Notes: generated by a model not told the origin, from the letters alone. Positions 1-8,496 are shown, counted from the stretch's first letter. The stretch is 10,190 nucleotides of DNA from an uncultured Collinsella sp. (GCA_900759435.1 CAAEVD010000098.1:1-10190); one strand, 5' to 3'. A program made the numbers and translations.

Positions 1-501
1 CCAGACATCGTCGATGCACGCGAGTCGCACCGCAATCGCGCCGTCGCTCCAGTGCTCCTTTTGCACGATATGTGGGTCGTAGACGTCAAAGCGACGGTCG
101 GTGCGCGTGTCCTTCAGCACGACCATGCCAGTCGCGGACTCCTTGTCCAAAATGCCAAAGCGCGAGAAATACTGCGTGTCGCGCACCTGCTTAAGTCGCC
201 CGAGCGAAACAGGAGAAATTGACGCTGGCGGCTCGTCCACAAACAGCTCCAACAGCGTCTTGCCGCGGTAATAGGGGCGCTCAAACAACAGCCAATCGGT
301 AAACGCCATGTTGTAGGCCATGATTTCGTTTTGAGAAGGTTCCTCGCAATAGCTGAGCCACGGATCGACGATAATCTCGAACTGCTCGCGCGCCGGCTCC
401 AGGAATTGAAACTTCCGCAGCATCCAAAAGTGAGCCATGTCGGCAATATCGTTGCCGACGGCTTCAGCCAGCTGTGCTCGGTCAAAAACTTGGTCAGTCA
501 T
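1..501 (-). CDS. Hypothetical protein, N-terminal part (runs off left edge)
   Basis: An open frame reads from an ATG at 501-499 to the left edge without a stop, giving 167 residues of an incomplete protein beginning MTDQVFDRAQLAEAV. The start is supported by a strong GAGGAGGA ribosome binding site 4 nt upstream. The visible part has two halves. Residues 1 to about 90 are acidic, aromatic-rich and apparently helical (FWMLRKFQFLEPAREQFEIIV, then a stretch around DWLLFERPYYRGKTLLELF). Residues 105-167 look like a small beta domain (YFSRFGIL, GMVVLKDTRT, RFDVYDPHIV, AVRLACIDDVW). This helical part with 'DWLLFER...GKTLLELF', followed by a strand-rich part, reminds me of uncharacterised bacterial proteins that often end in a SEC-C zinc-binding motif, but that end would lie outside the window. 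There is no signal peptide or membrane segment. It lies 415 bp downstream of gltD on the same strand, beyond a probable terminator, so it is likely its own transcription unit. The coding frame is convincing; the function is unknown. Confidence 0.8.
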   Translation of the reverse strand, partial: MTDQVFDRAQLAEAVGNDIADMAHFWMLRKFQFLEPAREQFEIIVDPWLSYCEEPSQNEIMAYNMAFTDWLLFERPYYRGKTLLELFVDEPPASISPVSLGRLKQVRDTQYFSRFGILDKESATGMVVLKDTRTDRRFDVYDPHIVQKEHWSDGAIAVRLACIDDVW

Positions 502-797
502 GGCATCCTCCTCAAACTGATGGACCTCAATTTGAGCTTACGAGGAGGGCGAGCAGCCACTGTCAGCGCGGGCAAAATAGGCCTTCGACTGCAAACCAGA
601 TGCTAACCAAACACTTGACGGGACACTTGACCGAATGAGCGCACCGCAAGAAAACCGCAGGTAGACATAGACAGTCAGTTCACTCATTTGAGGCAAGCGC
701 CCGCTACCGCCACAGAAAGAGCAGAGTAGCGCAGCCGCAAACGTCGACAAATGAACACTTGCACGTCAATAAATGACAAAATCGCCCGCGAACTCGC
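502..797. other. Non-coding gap, no gene recognised
   Basis: This stretch separates the left-edge gene from the REP-like element. Short open frames cross it on both strands, but none has a ribosome binding site or a recognisable protein. It should contain the promoter of the left-edge gene; I found no convincing -35/-10 pair. The only local pattern is a direct repeat ACACTTGAC at 611-619 and 623-631, 12 bp apart (one turn plus), which could be a regulator half-site pair or chance. Confidence 0.5.
506..513 (-). promoter_or_regulatory. Ribosome binding site of the left-edge gene
   Basis: GAGGAGGA on the minus strand, 4 nt before the ATG at 501-499. It fixes the start of the left-edge gene. An overlapping ATG inside GGATGCC is out of frame. 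Confidence 0.75.
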
Positions 798-891
798 AAG
801 GAGTGTCCCAGACTGCCGGCAAAAAAGGAACGTCCCCAGCTGCCGGCACTTGGGGACGTTCCTCATGTGCCGGCCGTTGGGGACAGCCCTT
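798..891. repeat. REP-like nested palindrome (GTCCCCA / TGCCGGCA type)
   Basis: Four related modules sit around a centre near 844. The inner pair is GGAACGTCCCCA at 827-838 and its exact complement TGGGGACGTTCC at 851-862. The outer pair is AAGGAGTGTCCCA at 798-810 followed by TGCCGGCA, mirrored imperfectly by TGTGCCGGC then TTGGGGACA and CCCTT at 866-891. TGCCGGCA, itself palindromic, occurs after each left module and in the inner loop. This nested, GC-rich, intergenic structure is what REP/BIME elements look like. I associate similar GGGGACGTTCC units with Coriobacteria, but cannot confirm copy number here. No REP-associated transposase gene is in the window. Confidence 0.65.
821..862 (-). 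terminator. Intrinsic terminator of gltBD (within the REP-like element)
   Basis: Read on the minus strand, a perfect 12-bp stem (arms 851-862 and 827-838, 12-nt loop 839-850) is followed directly by six T's (826-821). It lies 55 bp after the gltD stop codon, with no other gene between. This fits a rho-independent terminator for the gltB-gltD transcript. On the plus strand the hairpin is followed by TCATG, not a T run, so termination should be one-directional. The stem is also the core of the REP-like palindrome. Confidence 0.7.
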
Positions 892-916
892 GACGATTCA
901 GTTGTAGACAGCCGCC

Positions 917-2398
<1,482 letters not shown>

Positions 2399-2403
2399 GG
2401 CAC

Positions 2404-5400
2404 TTACGCCTCCTTCTTGGTCGAAGCAACAGAGCTGGCAGCCACGGACGCAGCGCCTACAGCACCGCCCGCGGCATCAAAGCGAGCGACATCCGCGGCA
2501 CTCGCGCGACCGGTCACGATGTCAAACGCCAGCTCCTCAGCCTGCGCATGCGTCTTGCCCACAGCCTCGGCCGCAGCGACAATCGCCAGCACGCGCTCGT
2601 ACTCGGTCGGAATGACCTTCACAAAGTGCTTGCTCATCGTCTCAAAGCTGTAGAGCAGCTTAATGCCGCGCGGGCTCTGCGTCGCGTCCACGTGCTCTTG
2701 GATGAGCTCGCGAATCTGCGCCAGCTCGCCGGCCGTCGGGGCCTTGAGCTCAACGCTCTCGTGGTTCACACGGGCATCGAGCGTGCCGTACTGGTCAAAG
2801 ACATAGGCCACGCCGCCTGTCATGCCGGCGGCAAAATTCTGCCCGACCTCGCCCAGGATGAGCGCCAGACCGCCCGTCATATACTCGCAGCCATGGTTGC
2901 CGCAGCCTTCGACCACCACGGTGGCACCGGAGTTGCGCACGGCAAAACGCTGGCCGGCAAGACCGTTAATGAAGCCACGGCCGCTCGTGGCGCCAAAGAA
3001 CGCAACGTTGCCCACGATGATGTTCTCGTCGAACTTGTAGGTCGCATGCGGGTTGGGGCGCACCGACACCTCGCCGCCCGAAAGGCCCTTGCCAAAGTAG
3101 TCGTTGGCGTCGCCGCACACGTTGAGCGTAATGCCGCGCGGCAGGAAGGCGCCAAAGCTCTGACCGGCCGAGCCATCGCAATCGATGGTGATGGAGCCGG
3201 CGGGCAGACCCTCGGGATGCGCCTTAGTCACCGCGTTGCCCAAGATGGTGCCGACGCAGCGGTTGACGTTGGCGATATCGGCGCGGAAGCGAATCGGACG
3301 CAGGTGCGCACGGGCATCGGCCGTATAGGGCACAAACAACGTGGAGTCGAGCGTCTTGTCGAGCTCGCTGTCCGCGGCCATCTGCGGCAGGAAGTGGCGA
3401 CCGTCGGCGCCCGGAATATGCGCACCGAACTCGCAGGTCGCGCTCGCCAGCACGGGCGACAGATCGAGCAGGTTGGCCTTGCGGTTGCCCGGGACCTCGA
3501 TCTGACGCAAGCACTCGGGATGGCCGACCATCTCGTCGACGGTGCGGAAGCCCAGGCTTGCCATGACCTCGCGCAACTGCTCGGCAACAAAGAGCATAAA
3601 GTGCTCAACGTGCTCGGGCTTGCCGCGGAAGCCGCGACGCAGGCGGCAGTTTTGCGTAGCGATGCCGGCCGGGCAGGTGTCCTGCTGGCAGTCGCGCTGC
3701 ATGAGGCAACCCATGGAGATGAGCGGCATGGTCGCAAAGCCAAACTCCTCGGCACCCAGCAGACAGGCGACGGCGACGTCGGTGCCGTCCATGAGCTTGC
3801 CGTCGGCTTCGAGCACCACGCGCGAGCGCAGGCCGTTTTGCAGCAGCGTCTGCTGAGCCTCGGCGAGGCCAAGCTCCAACGGCAGACCCGCATGCCAGAT
3901 AGAGTCGCGCGCAGCGGCACCCGAGCCGCCATTGTGGCCGCTGATCAAGATCTTGTCGGCAGCACCCTTGGCCACACCGGTGGCGATGGTGCCGACGCCA
4001 GCCTCGCTGACCAGCTTGACCGACACGCGCGCGCCGGGGTTGGCGTTCTTAAGGTCAAAGATCAGCTCTGCCAGGTCCTCGATAGAGTAGATGTCGTGGT
4101 GCGGCGGAGGCGAGATCAGGCCGATGCCGGGCGTAGACTGACGGACCTCGGCGATCCAGGGGTAGACCTTCTTGCCGGGCAGGTGGCCACCCTCGCCGGG
4201 CTTGGCGCCCTGGGCCATCTTGATCTGAATCTCGAAGGCGCTGCACAGATAGCGGCTCGTCACGCCAAAGCGCGCACTTGCTACCTGCTTGATGGCGGAG
4301 TTCTTGGAGTCTCCGTTAGCCAGCGGGGTCTCGCGACGCGGATCCTCGCCGCCCTCGCCGGAGTTGGAACGGCCGTGCAGGCGGTTCATGGCGATGGCCA
4401 TGCACTCGTGTGCCTCTTTGCTGATGGAGCCATATGACATGGCGCCGGTGTTAAAGCGGCGGACGATGTTGAGTGCGGACTCGACCTCGTCGAGTGCCAC
4501 CGGAGTGCGGCCGCTGGCATCAAAGTCCAGCAGGTCGCGCAGGCGCACGGCACGGCCGGTGCGGTGCAGGCGGGCGCTGTACTCCTTAAAGGTGTCGTAG
4601 CTGTCCTCACGGCAGGCGGTCTGCAGCAGGTAGACAGTTTGCGGATCGATGAGGTGATCCTCGCCGCCGAGCGGGCGCCACTTGGTCAGACCCAGCGTGG
4701 GCAGCTGATCGGGAGCCGGGCTCTTAAGGATAGCGAGCGCGGCGTCGTAGCGCTCGTTTTGCTCGCGCTCAACGTCCTCGACACCCATACCGCCCACACG
4801 GCTCACCGTGCCGGCAAAGTACGCGTTGACGAACTCCGGCGTAAAGCCCACGGCCTCGAAGATCTGCGCAGAGTGGTAGCTCTGCACCGTGGAGATGCCC
4901 ATCTTGGACATGATGGAGACGATGCCGGCGGTCGCAGCCTTGTTGTAGTTGGCGATGCCCTGCTCGGCCGTCACGTCCAGGTCGCCGCGTGCCGCCAGAT
5001 CGCGGATGCACGCATGTGCGTTGTACGGATAGATGCCGCTCGCAGAGTAGCCCACCAGTGCCGCAAAGTCGTGCGGGGACACGGCGTCGCCGCACTCTAC
5101 CACGATGTCGGCAAAGGTACGCACGCCGGCGCGGATCAGATGGTTGTGCACGCAGCCCACGGCGAGCAGCGAGGGCACGGGCACCTCGCCCGCAGCGGCG
5201 CGATCGCTCAGCACCACGATGTTCACGCCGTCGCGGACCGCAGCCTCAACGTCCTCTGCAAGCTGCTTGAGCGCAGCCTGCAGTGCGCCCTCGCCGGCAT
5301 CACGGCGGTACACGGCACGGAAACGGCGGGTCTTAAAGCCCACGCGGTCGATGGCGCAGATGCGGTCAAACTCCTCCTCGTTGAGCAATGGGCGCTCCAA

Positions 5401-7101
5401 GCGAACCAGCTGGCAGGCCGTACGGGAGTCCTCGAGCAGGTTGCCGTGATTGCCCAGGTAGAGCGTGGTCGAAGTCACCATGTGCTCGCGCAGGGCATCG
5501 ATCGGCGGATTCGTGACCTGGGCGAACAGCTGATAGAAGTAGTCGAAGAACGAACGCGTCTTCTTGGACAGGCAGGCCAGCGGCGCATCGATGCCCATCG
5601 AGGCGAGCGGCGCCTTGCCCTGCTGGGCCATGGGACGCACGACCTCGTCAACATCATCCCAGTGATACCCGAGCTTAGCCATGCGCACGGCGGCGGGCAC
5701 CTCGGCGTCCTCGGCGGGCGTTGCCGCGGCGGGCCTATCGAGCGCCTCGACCGTCAGCGTCTCCTCGGCAATCCAGTCGCGGTAGGGCTTTTCCTTGGCG
5801 TAACGGGCGCGCAGCTCTTCGTTGTAGATAACGCGTCCGCGGGCAAAGTCGACCTCGAGCATCTGGCCCGGCCCCAGACAGCCGCTCGTCAGGATGTTCT
5901 CGGGGCTCACCTCGATGGTGCCCACCTCGCTCGCCAGCATAAAGCGGCCGTCGCGCGTTACGTAGTAGCGAGCCGGGCGCAGGCCGTTACGGTCGAGAGC
6001 GGCACCCAGGGTACGGCCGTCGGTAAAGGCGATGGCGGCAGGACCGTCCCACGGCTCCATGAGCATGGACTGGTAGGCGTCGTAGGCGCGGCGCTCCTCA
6101 CTCAGGCTGTCGTTGTGGTCCCACGGCTCGGGCAGCAACATGGATGCGGCGCGCGTGAGCGGACGACCGTTCATGACCAGGAACTCAAGTACATTGTCCA
6201 GAATCGCGGAGTCGGAACCCTCGCGGTTGATGATGGGCATCACACGCTCAAGATCATGCTGCAGCACGGGGCTGTACAGGTTGGGTTCGCGGGCGCGAAT
6301 CCAGTTGACGTTGCCCTTGAGGGTGTTGATCTCGCCGTTGTGGATGATAAAGCGGTTGGGGTGCGCGCGCTCCCAGCTGGGCGTGGTGTTGGTGGAGTAG
6401 CGCGAGTGAACGAGCGCCACGGCCGTCTTGACGGCGGCGTCGTTGAGGTCGATGAAGAAGCGGCGCATCTGCGTGGCCACAAGCATGCCCTTGTAAACGA
6501 TGGTGCGCGAGCTCATGGAGCACACGTAGAAGATCTTGTCGCGCAGGGCGAACTCGGCGTCGGCCTTCTTTTCGATGGTGCGGCGGCACACATACAGGCG
6601 GCGCTCAAAGGCATCGCCGGCAGGTGTGTCGTCCGGACGGCCCAGGAAGGCCTGCAGGATGGTGGGCATGCAGGCGCGGGCCGTCTCGCCTAGGTCGTGC
6701 GGGTCGACCGGCACCTCGCGCCAAAAGAGCAGCGGCACGCCGGCCTCGGCGCAGCCCTCCTCAAACACGCGACGGGCGTCCTCTACTCCCTTGTCGTCCT
6801 GCGGGAAGAACAGCATGGCCACGCCATAGTCGCCCTCTGCCGGCAGAATCTGGCCGCACTTTTGAGCCTCTTTACGGAAAAAGTGATGCGGAACCTGGAA
6901 CAGGATGCCAGCGCCGTCGCCGGTGTTCTTCTCGAGCCCCGTGCCGCCGCGGTGCTCCAAGTTGACCAGAATGGACAGCGCGTCGTCCAGAATCTGGTGA
7001 TGGCGCTCACCGTTGATATCGGCAAGCGCGCCGATACCACATGCATCGTGGTCGAATTCGGGGCGATAAAGGCCCTGCTGCTGAGCGAAATCTGCCTGCA
7101 T
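2404..7101 (-). CDS. gltB: Glutamate synthase, large (alpha) subunit
   Basis: The catalytic GOGAT subunit hydrolyses glutamine, channels the ammonia, and aminates 2-oxoglutarate to give two glutamates. At 1565 residues it is slightly longer than typical GltB (about 1500). Residues 1-20 look like the short propeptide removed to expose Cys21 (DHDAC21GIGAL), the class II amidotransferase nucleophile. HNGEINTLKGN near residue 250 belongs to the same domain (about 21-430). A central domain follows (about 480-770), then the FMN/2-oxoglutarate domain (about 830-1200) with ISGHNGGSGAAA near 1050. The 3Fe-4S cysteines are C1132x5C1138x4C1143 (CLMQRDCQQDTC). The glycine-rich beta-helix (GXGXG) domain spans about 1290-1470. 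The last 30 or so residues are an Ala/Ser/Val-rich tail ending STKKEA, outside the conserved fold. The start has a GAGGAGGA site 5 nt upstream. It is the first gene of the gltBD operon; a GTTTC/GAAAC operator-like palindrome lies about 70 bp upstream. Confidence 0.97.
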   Translation of the reverse strand: MQADFAQQQGLYRPEFDHDACGIGALADINGERHHQILDDALSILVNLEHRGGTGLEKNTGDGAGILFQVPHHFFRKEAQKCGQILPAEGDYGVAMLFFPQDDKGVEDARRVFEEGCAEAGVPLLFWREVPVDPHDLGETARACMPTILQAFLGRPDDTPAGDAFERRLYVCRRTIEKKADAEFALRDKIFYVCSMSSRTIVYKGMLVATQMRRFFIDLNDAAVKTAVALVHSRYSTNTTPSWERAHPNRFIIHNGEINTLKGNVNWIRAREPNLYSPVLQHDLERVMPIINREGSDSAILDNVLEFLVMNGRPLTRAASMLLPEPWDHNDSLSEERRAYDAYQSMLMEPWDGPAAIAFTDGRTLGAALDRNGLRPARYYVTRDGRFMLASEVGTIEVSPENILTSGCLGPGQMLEVDFARGRVIYNEELRARYAKEKPYRDWIAEETLTVEALDRPAAATPAEDAEVPAAVRMAKLGYHWDDVDEVVRPMAQQGKAPLASMGIDAPLACLSKKTRSFFDYFYQLFAQVTNPPIDALREHMVTSTTLYLGNHGNLLEDSRTACQLVRLERPLLNEEEFDRICAIDRVGFKTRRFRAVYRRDAGEGALQAALKQLAEDVEAAVRDGVNIVVLSDRAAAGEVPVPSLLAVGCVHNHLIRAGVRTFADIVVECGDAVSPHDFAALVGYSASGIYPYNAHACIRDLAARGDLDVTAEQGIANYNKAATAGIVSIMSKMGISTVQSYHSAQIFEAVGFTPEFVNAYFAGTVSRVGGMGVEDVEREQNERYDAALAILKSPAPDQLPTLGLTKWRPLGGEDHLIDPQTVYLLQTACREDSYDTFKEYSARLHRTGRAVRLRDLLDFDASGRTPVALDEVESALNIVRRFNTGAMSYGSISKEAHECMAIAMNRLHGRSNSGEGGEDPRRETPLANGDSKNSAIKQVASARFGVTSRYLCSAFEIQIKMAQGAKPGEGGHLPGKKVYPWIAEVRQSTPGIGLISPPPHHDIYSIEDLAELIFDLKNANPGARVSVKLVSEAGVGTIATGVAKGAADKILISGHNGGSGAAARDSIWHAGLPLELGLAEAQQTLLQNGLRSRVVLEADGKLMDGTDVAVACLLGAEEFGFATMPLISMGCLMQRDCQQDTCPAGIATQNCRLRRGFRGKPEHVEHFMLFVAEQLREVMASLGFRTVDEMVGHPECLRQIEVPGNRKANLLDLSPVLASATCEFGAHIPGADGRHFLPQMAADSELDKTLDSTLFVPYTADARAHLRPIRFRADIANVNRCVGTILGNAVTKAHPEGLPAGSITIDCDGSAGQSFGAFLPRGITLNVCGDANDYFGKGLSGGEVSVRPNPHATYKFDENIIVGNVAFFGATSGRGFINGLAGQRFAVRNSGATVVVEGCGNHGCEYMTGGLALILGEVGQNFAAGMTGGVAYVFDQYGTLDARVNHESVELKAPTAGELAQIRELIQEHVDATQSPRGIKLLYSFETMSKHFVKVIPTEYERVLAIVAAAEAVGKTHAQAEELAFDIVTGRASAADVARFDAAGGAVGAASVAASSVASTKKEA

Positions 7102-7106
7102 CGCGA

Positions 7107-7114
7107 TCCTCCTC
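7107..7114 (-). promoter_or_regulatory. gltB ribosome binding site
   Basis: GAGGAGGA on the minus strand, 5 nt before the ATG at 7101-7099. It supports the start that leaves a 20-residue propeptide before the catalytic Cys21. Confidence 0.75.
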
Positions 7115-7142
7115 TAGATATTAGACAGTCAGTTGAATAGGC

Positions 7143-7148
7143 ATAGTA
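7143..7148 (-). promoter_or_regulatory. Possible -10 element of the gltB promoter
   Basis: TACTAT on the minus strand matches TATAAT at four of six positions and would place the start site about 35 nt before gltB. The hexamer 17 bp upstream (ACACAG, 7171-7166) is a poor -35. That would fit a promoter that needs an activator, but the call is weak. Confidence 0.25.
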
Positions 7149-7169
7149 GGAGCATCGCCGGCCCGCTGT

Positions 7170-7201
7170 GTTTCCCGCCCGTTTCGAAACAATCGCGTAA
7201 C
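7170..7201. promoter_or_regulatory. Operator-like palindrome upstream of gltB
   Basis: On the plus strand the order is GTTTC (7170-7174), 6 nt, GTTTC (7181-7185), GAAAC (7186-7190), 6 nt, GTAAC (7197-7201). The whole 32-bp block is symmetric about 7185/7186 apart from one mismatch in the outer pair and the unconserved 6-nt gaps. The 5-mers repeat every 11 bp, about one helical turn, so a dimer or pair of dimers could bind one face. It overlaps the probable -35 region of gltB. GTnAC and GAAAC elements separated by 6 nt are the building blocks of GlnR boxes in other actinobacteria, although the order here differs. Assignment to a nitrogen regulator is inference. Confidence 0.4.
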
Positions 7202-7285
7202 GCACGCCCTACGAGTGGGCGCCGCCGACCTCAAGGGCGACAACAAGGACCCCAGGCTCGGCCCGTAAGCCCACCGCTTCAAACA

Positions 7286-7500
7286 TCTCAATCTGTAACA
7301 GAAAGACCCAATTTTGGCGCCTAGATGTTACAGATTGAGATTGTCTGCAGGACGGTTTTGGTTTGTCTCAATCTGTAACACGAAGGGCCGGTTTTGGCGG
7401 TCAGCTGTTACAGATTGAAATATTCCATAGGACCATTTCTTCCTGTCTCAATCTGTAACACCTAGGCCCAATTTCCATCCCTAGTTGTTACAGATCGAGA
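7286..7500. repeat. Periodic array A: six alternately inverted 15-bp repeats, 40-bp period
   Basis: TCTCAATCTGTAACA and its reverse complement alternate: forward at 7286, 7366 and 7446, reverse at 7326, 7406 and 7486. Each start is exactly 40 bp after the last, leaving 25-nt gaps. This makes three 55-bp hairpin units (7286-7340, 7366-7420, 7446-7500) repeating every 80 bp. Arms differ only at 7419 (A for G) and 7496 (C for T). The three within-hairpin loops share an AG(A/G)CCC-type core followed by a T-rich patch and, in two of them, CTAG before the right arm. The array lies between the divergent gltB and gpmA genes and encodes nothing recognisable. It is not a CRISPR array: the repeats are too short and alternate in orientation, and the gaps are similar to each other. 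A second copy is at 9782-9995. Confidence 0.9.
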
Positions 7501-7566
7501 CATTTCGGCAATCCCCTTTCACCATCCTATTCACCTATTCAAATACAACAATTTTGTTAGTCTTGG

Positions 7567-7595
7567 TTAACTTTTTGGCCTAAAACGGGTATCCT
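7567..7595 (+). promoter_or_regulatory. Sigma70-like promoter of gpmA
   Basis: TTAACT (7567-7572) and TATCCT (7590-7595) are separated by exactly 17 bp; each matches its consensus hexamer at four of six positions. The start site would be near 7602, giving a leader of about 45 nt before gpmA. The upstream DNA (7530-7566) is clearly more AT-rich than the rest of the window. It includes the small palindrome AACAATTTTGTT at 7547-7558, which could be an UP-like element or an operator. Confidence 0.5.
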
Positions 7596-7635
7596 TTGCG
7601 GCGTCAAGCAAACGGCACGCACACCGTGCCAGATC

Positions 7636-7642
7636 AAGGAGG
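7636..7642 (+). promoter_or_regulatory. gpmA ribosome binding site
   Basis: AAGGAGG ends 5 nt before the ATG at 7648. It favours this start over the internal ATG at 7675 (MQLVLIRHG), which lacks such a site although it would give a length nearer the family norm. Confidence 0.75.
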
Positions 7643-7647
7643 CCCCT

Positions 7648-8421
7648 ATGGCGCACAAAGCAGACCAGCAGACGATGCAACTCGTCCTTATCCGTCACGG
7701 AGAATCCGAGTGGAACAAGCTCAACCTGTTCACCGGCCGGACCGATGTCGAGCTCACCGACACAGGCCGCGAAGAGGCGGCGGCAGGCGGCCGCGCCCTC
7801 AAGGAAGCGGGCTTCGACTTTGACATCTGCTACACTTCGCGCCTCAAGCGCGCGATCCACACCCTCAACATCGTGCTCGGCCAAATGGATCGCGAGTGGC
7901 TGCCCGTCATCAAATCCTGGAAGCTCAACGAGCGCCACTACGGAGCGTTGCAGGGTCTCAACAAGGCCGATGCCGCGGCGGAGCACGGCGACGAGCAGGT
8001 GCTCATCTGGCGCCGTTCCTTCGATGTCTGCCCGCCGGCGCTCGAGCCGGGCGACGCGCACGATCCCCACACCCAGGAGCAATACCGTGATGTCGCACCC
8101 GATCAGCTGCCCTATACCGAGTGCCTCAAGGACACGATAGCCCGCGCCTGGCCTTATTTCGAAGACGAGATTCGCCCCCAAATGCTCGCCGGCAAGCGCG
8201 TACTCATCGCCGCACACGGCAACTCCCTGCGCTCGCTCGTCATGAAGTTCGAGCACCTCACGCCCAAGGAGATCCTCAAGGCCAACATCCCCACCGGCGT
8301 GCCGCTCGTCTACACCTTCGATACCGAGTTCAACGTCCTCGATAAGCGCTACATCGGCGACCCGGCAACCATCGCCGCTAAGATCGACGCCGTGGCCAAT
8401 CAGGGCAAAGCGCACAAGTAG
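7648..8421 (+). CDS. gpmA: 2,3-bisphosphoglycerate-dependent phosphoglycerate mutase
   Basis: It interconverts 3-phosphoglycerate and 2-phosphoglycerate in glycolysis and gluconeogenesis, using a phosphohistidine intermediate primed by 2,3-bisphosphoglycerate; cytosolic. The 257 residues are close to the usual 247-250, with nine extra residues before MQLVLIRHG. The signature LIRHGESEWN places the catalytic phospho-histidine at H17 next to R16. LFTGRTDVELTDTG follows, then SRLKRA with R68, WKLNERHYGALQGLNK with the acid/base E95, and AAHGNSLRSLV with the second catalytic histidine H190. The substrate-lid segment (about 120-160) and the C-terminal region to residue 257 are present, so the enzyme looks intact. 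Such family members may also have weak bisphosphoglycerate synthase or phosphatase activity. It has its own promoter and starts a probable two-gene unit with the metal transporter 75 bp downstream. The enzyme itself needs no metal. Confidence 0.97.
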   Translation: MAHKADQQTMQLVLIRHGESEWNKLNLFTGRTDVELTDTGREEAAAGGRALKEAGFDFDICYTSRLKRAIHTLNIVLGQMDREWLPVIKSWKLNERHYGALQGLNKADAAAEHGDEQVLIWRRSFDVCPPALEPGDAHDPHTQEQYRDVAPDQLPYTECLKDTIARAWPYFEDEIRPQMLAGKRVLIAAHGNSLRSLVMKFEHLTPKEILKANIPTGVPLVYTFDTEFNVLDKRYIGDPATIAAKIDAVANQGKAHK

Positions 8422-8439
8422 CCCCAACCTAAACCGAGC

Positions 8440-8480
8440 GCGCGGCGCCGCATGACCCAAGCGCGGTGCCGCGCTGACCC
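8440..8480 (+). repeat. Tandem GC-rich hairpin repeats in the gpmA-mntH gap
   Basis: GCGCGGCGCCGC (8440-8451) is followed 21 bp later by GCGCGGTGCCGC (8461-8472), one base different. Each is followed within 1-2 nt by TGACCC. Each copy is self-complementary: GCGGCGCCGC at 8442-8451, and AGCGCG/CGCGCT arms with a 4-nt loop at 8460-8475. No T run follows, so this is not a classic terminator. The second hairpin ends about 9 nt before the mntH ribosome binding site and could influence translation or RNA stability. Confidence 0.45.
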
Positions 8481-8496
8481 TATGCAGGAACCGACC

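Noticed and set aside
7286..7500. CRISPR array
   Set aside because: Repeats are only 15 bp, alternate in orientation, and the 25-nt gaps share sequence with one another; no cas genes are present.
8452..8496. Upstream in-frame starts for mntH at 8452 and 8482
   Set aside because: Neither has a ribosome binding site, and they would translate the GC hairpin region into a non-conserved extension; ATG 8497 has CAGGAA at good spacing.
8422..8496. Manganese riboswitch (yybP-ykoY type) before mntH
   Set aside because: The 75-bp gap is too short and shows no recognisable aptamer core; the hairpins present are simple GC duplications.
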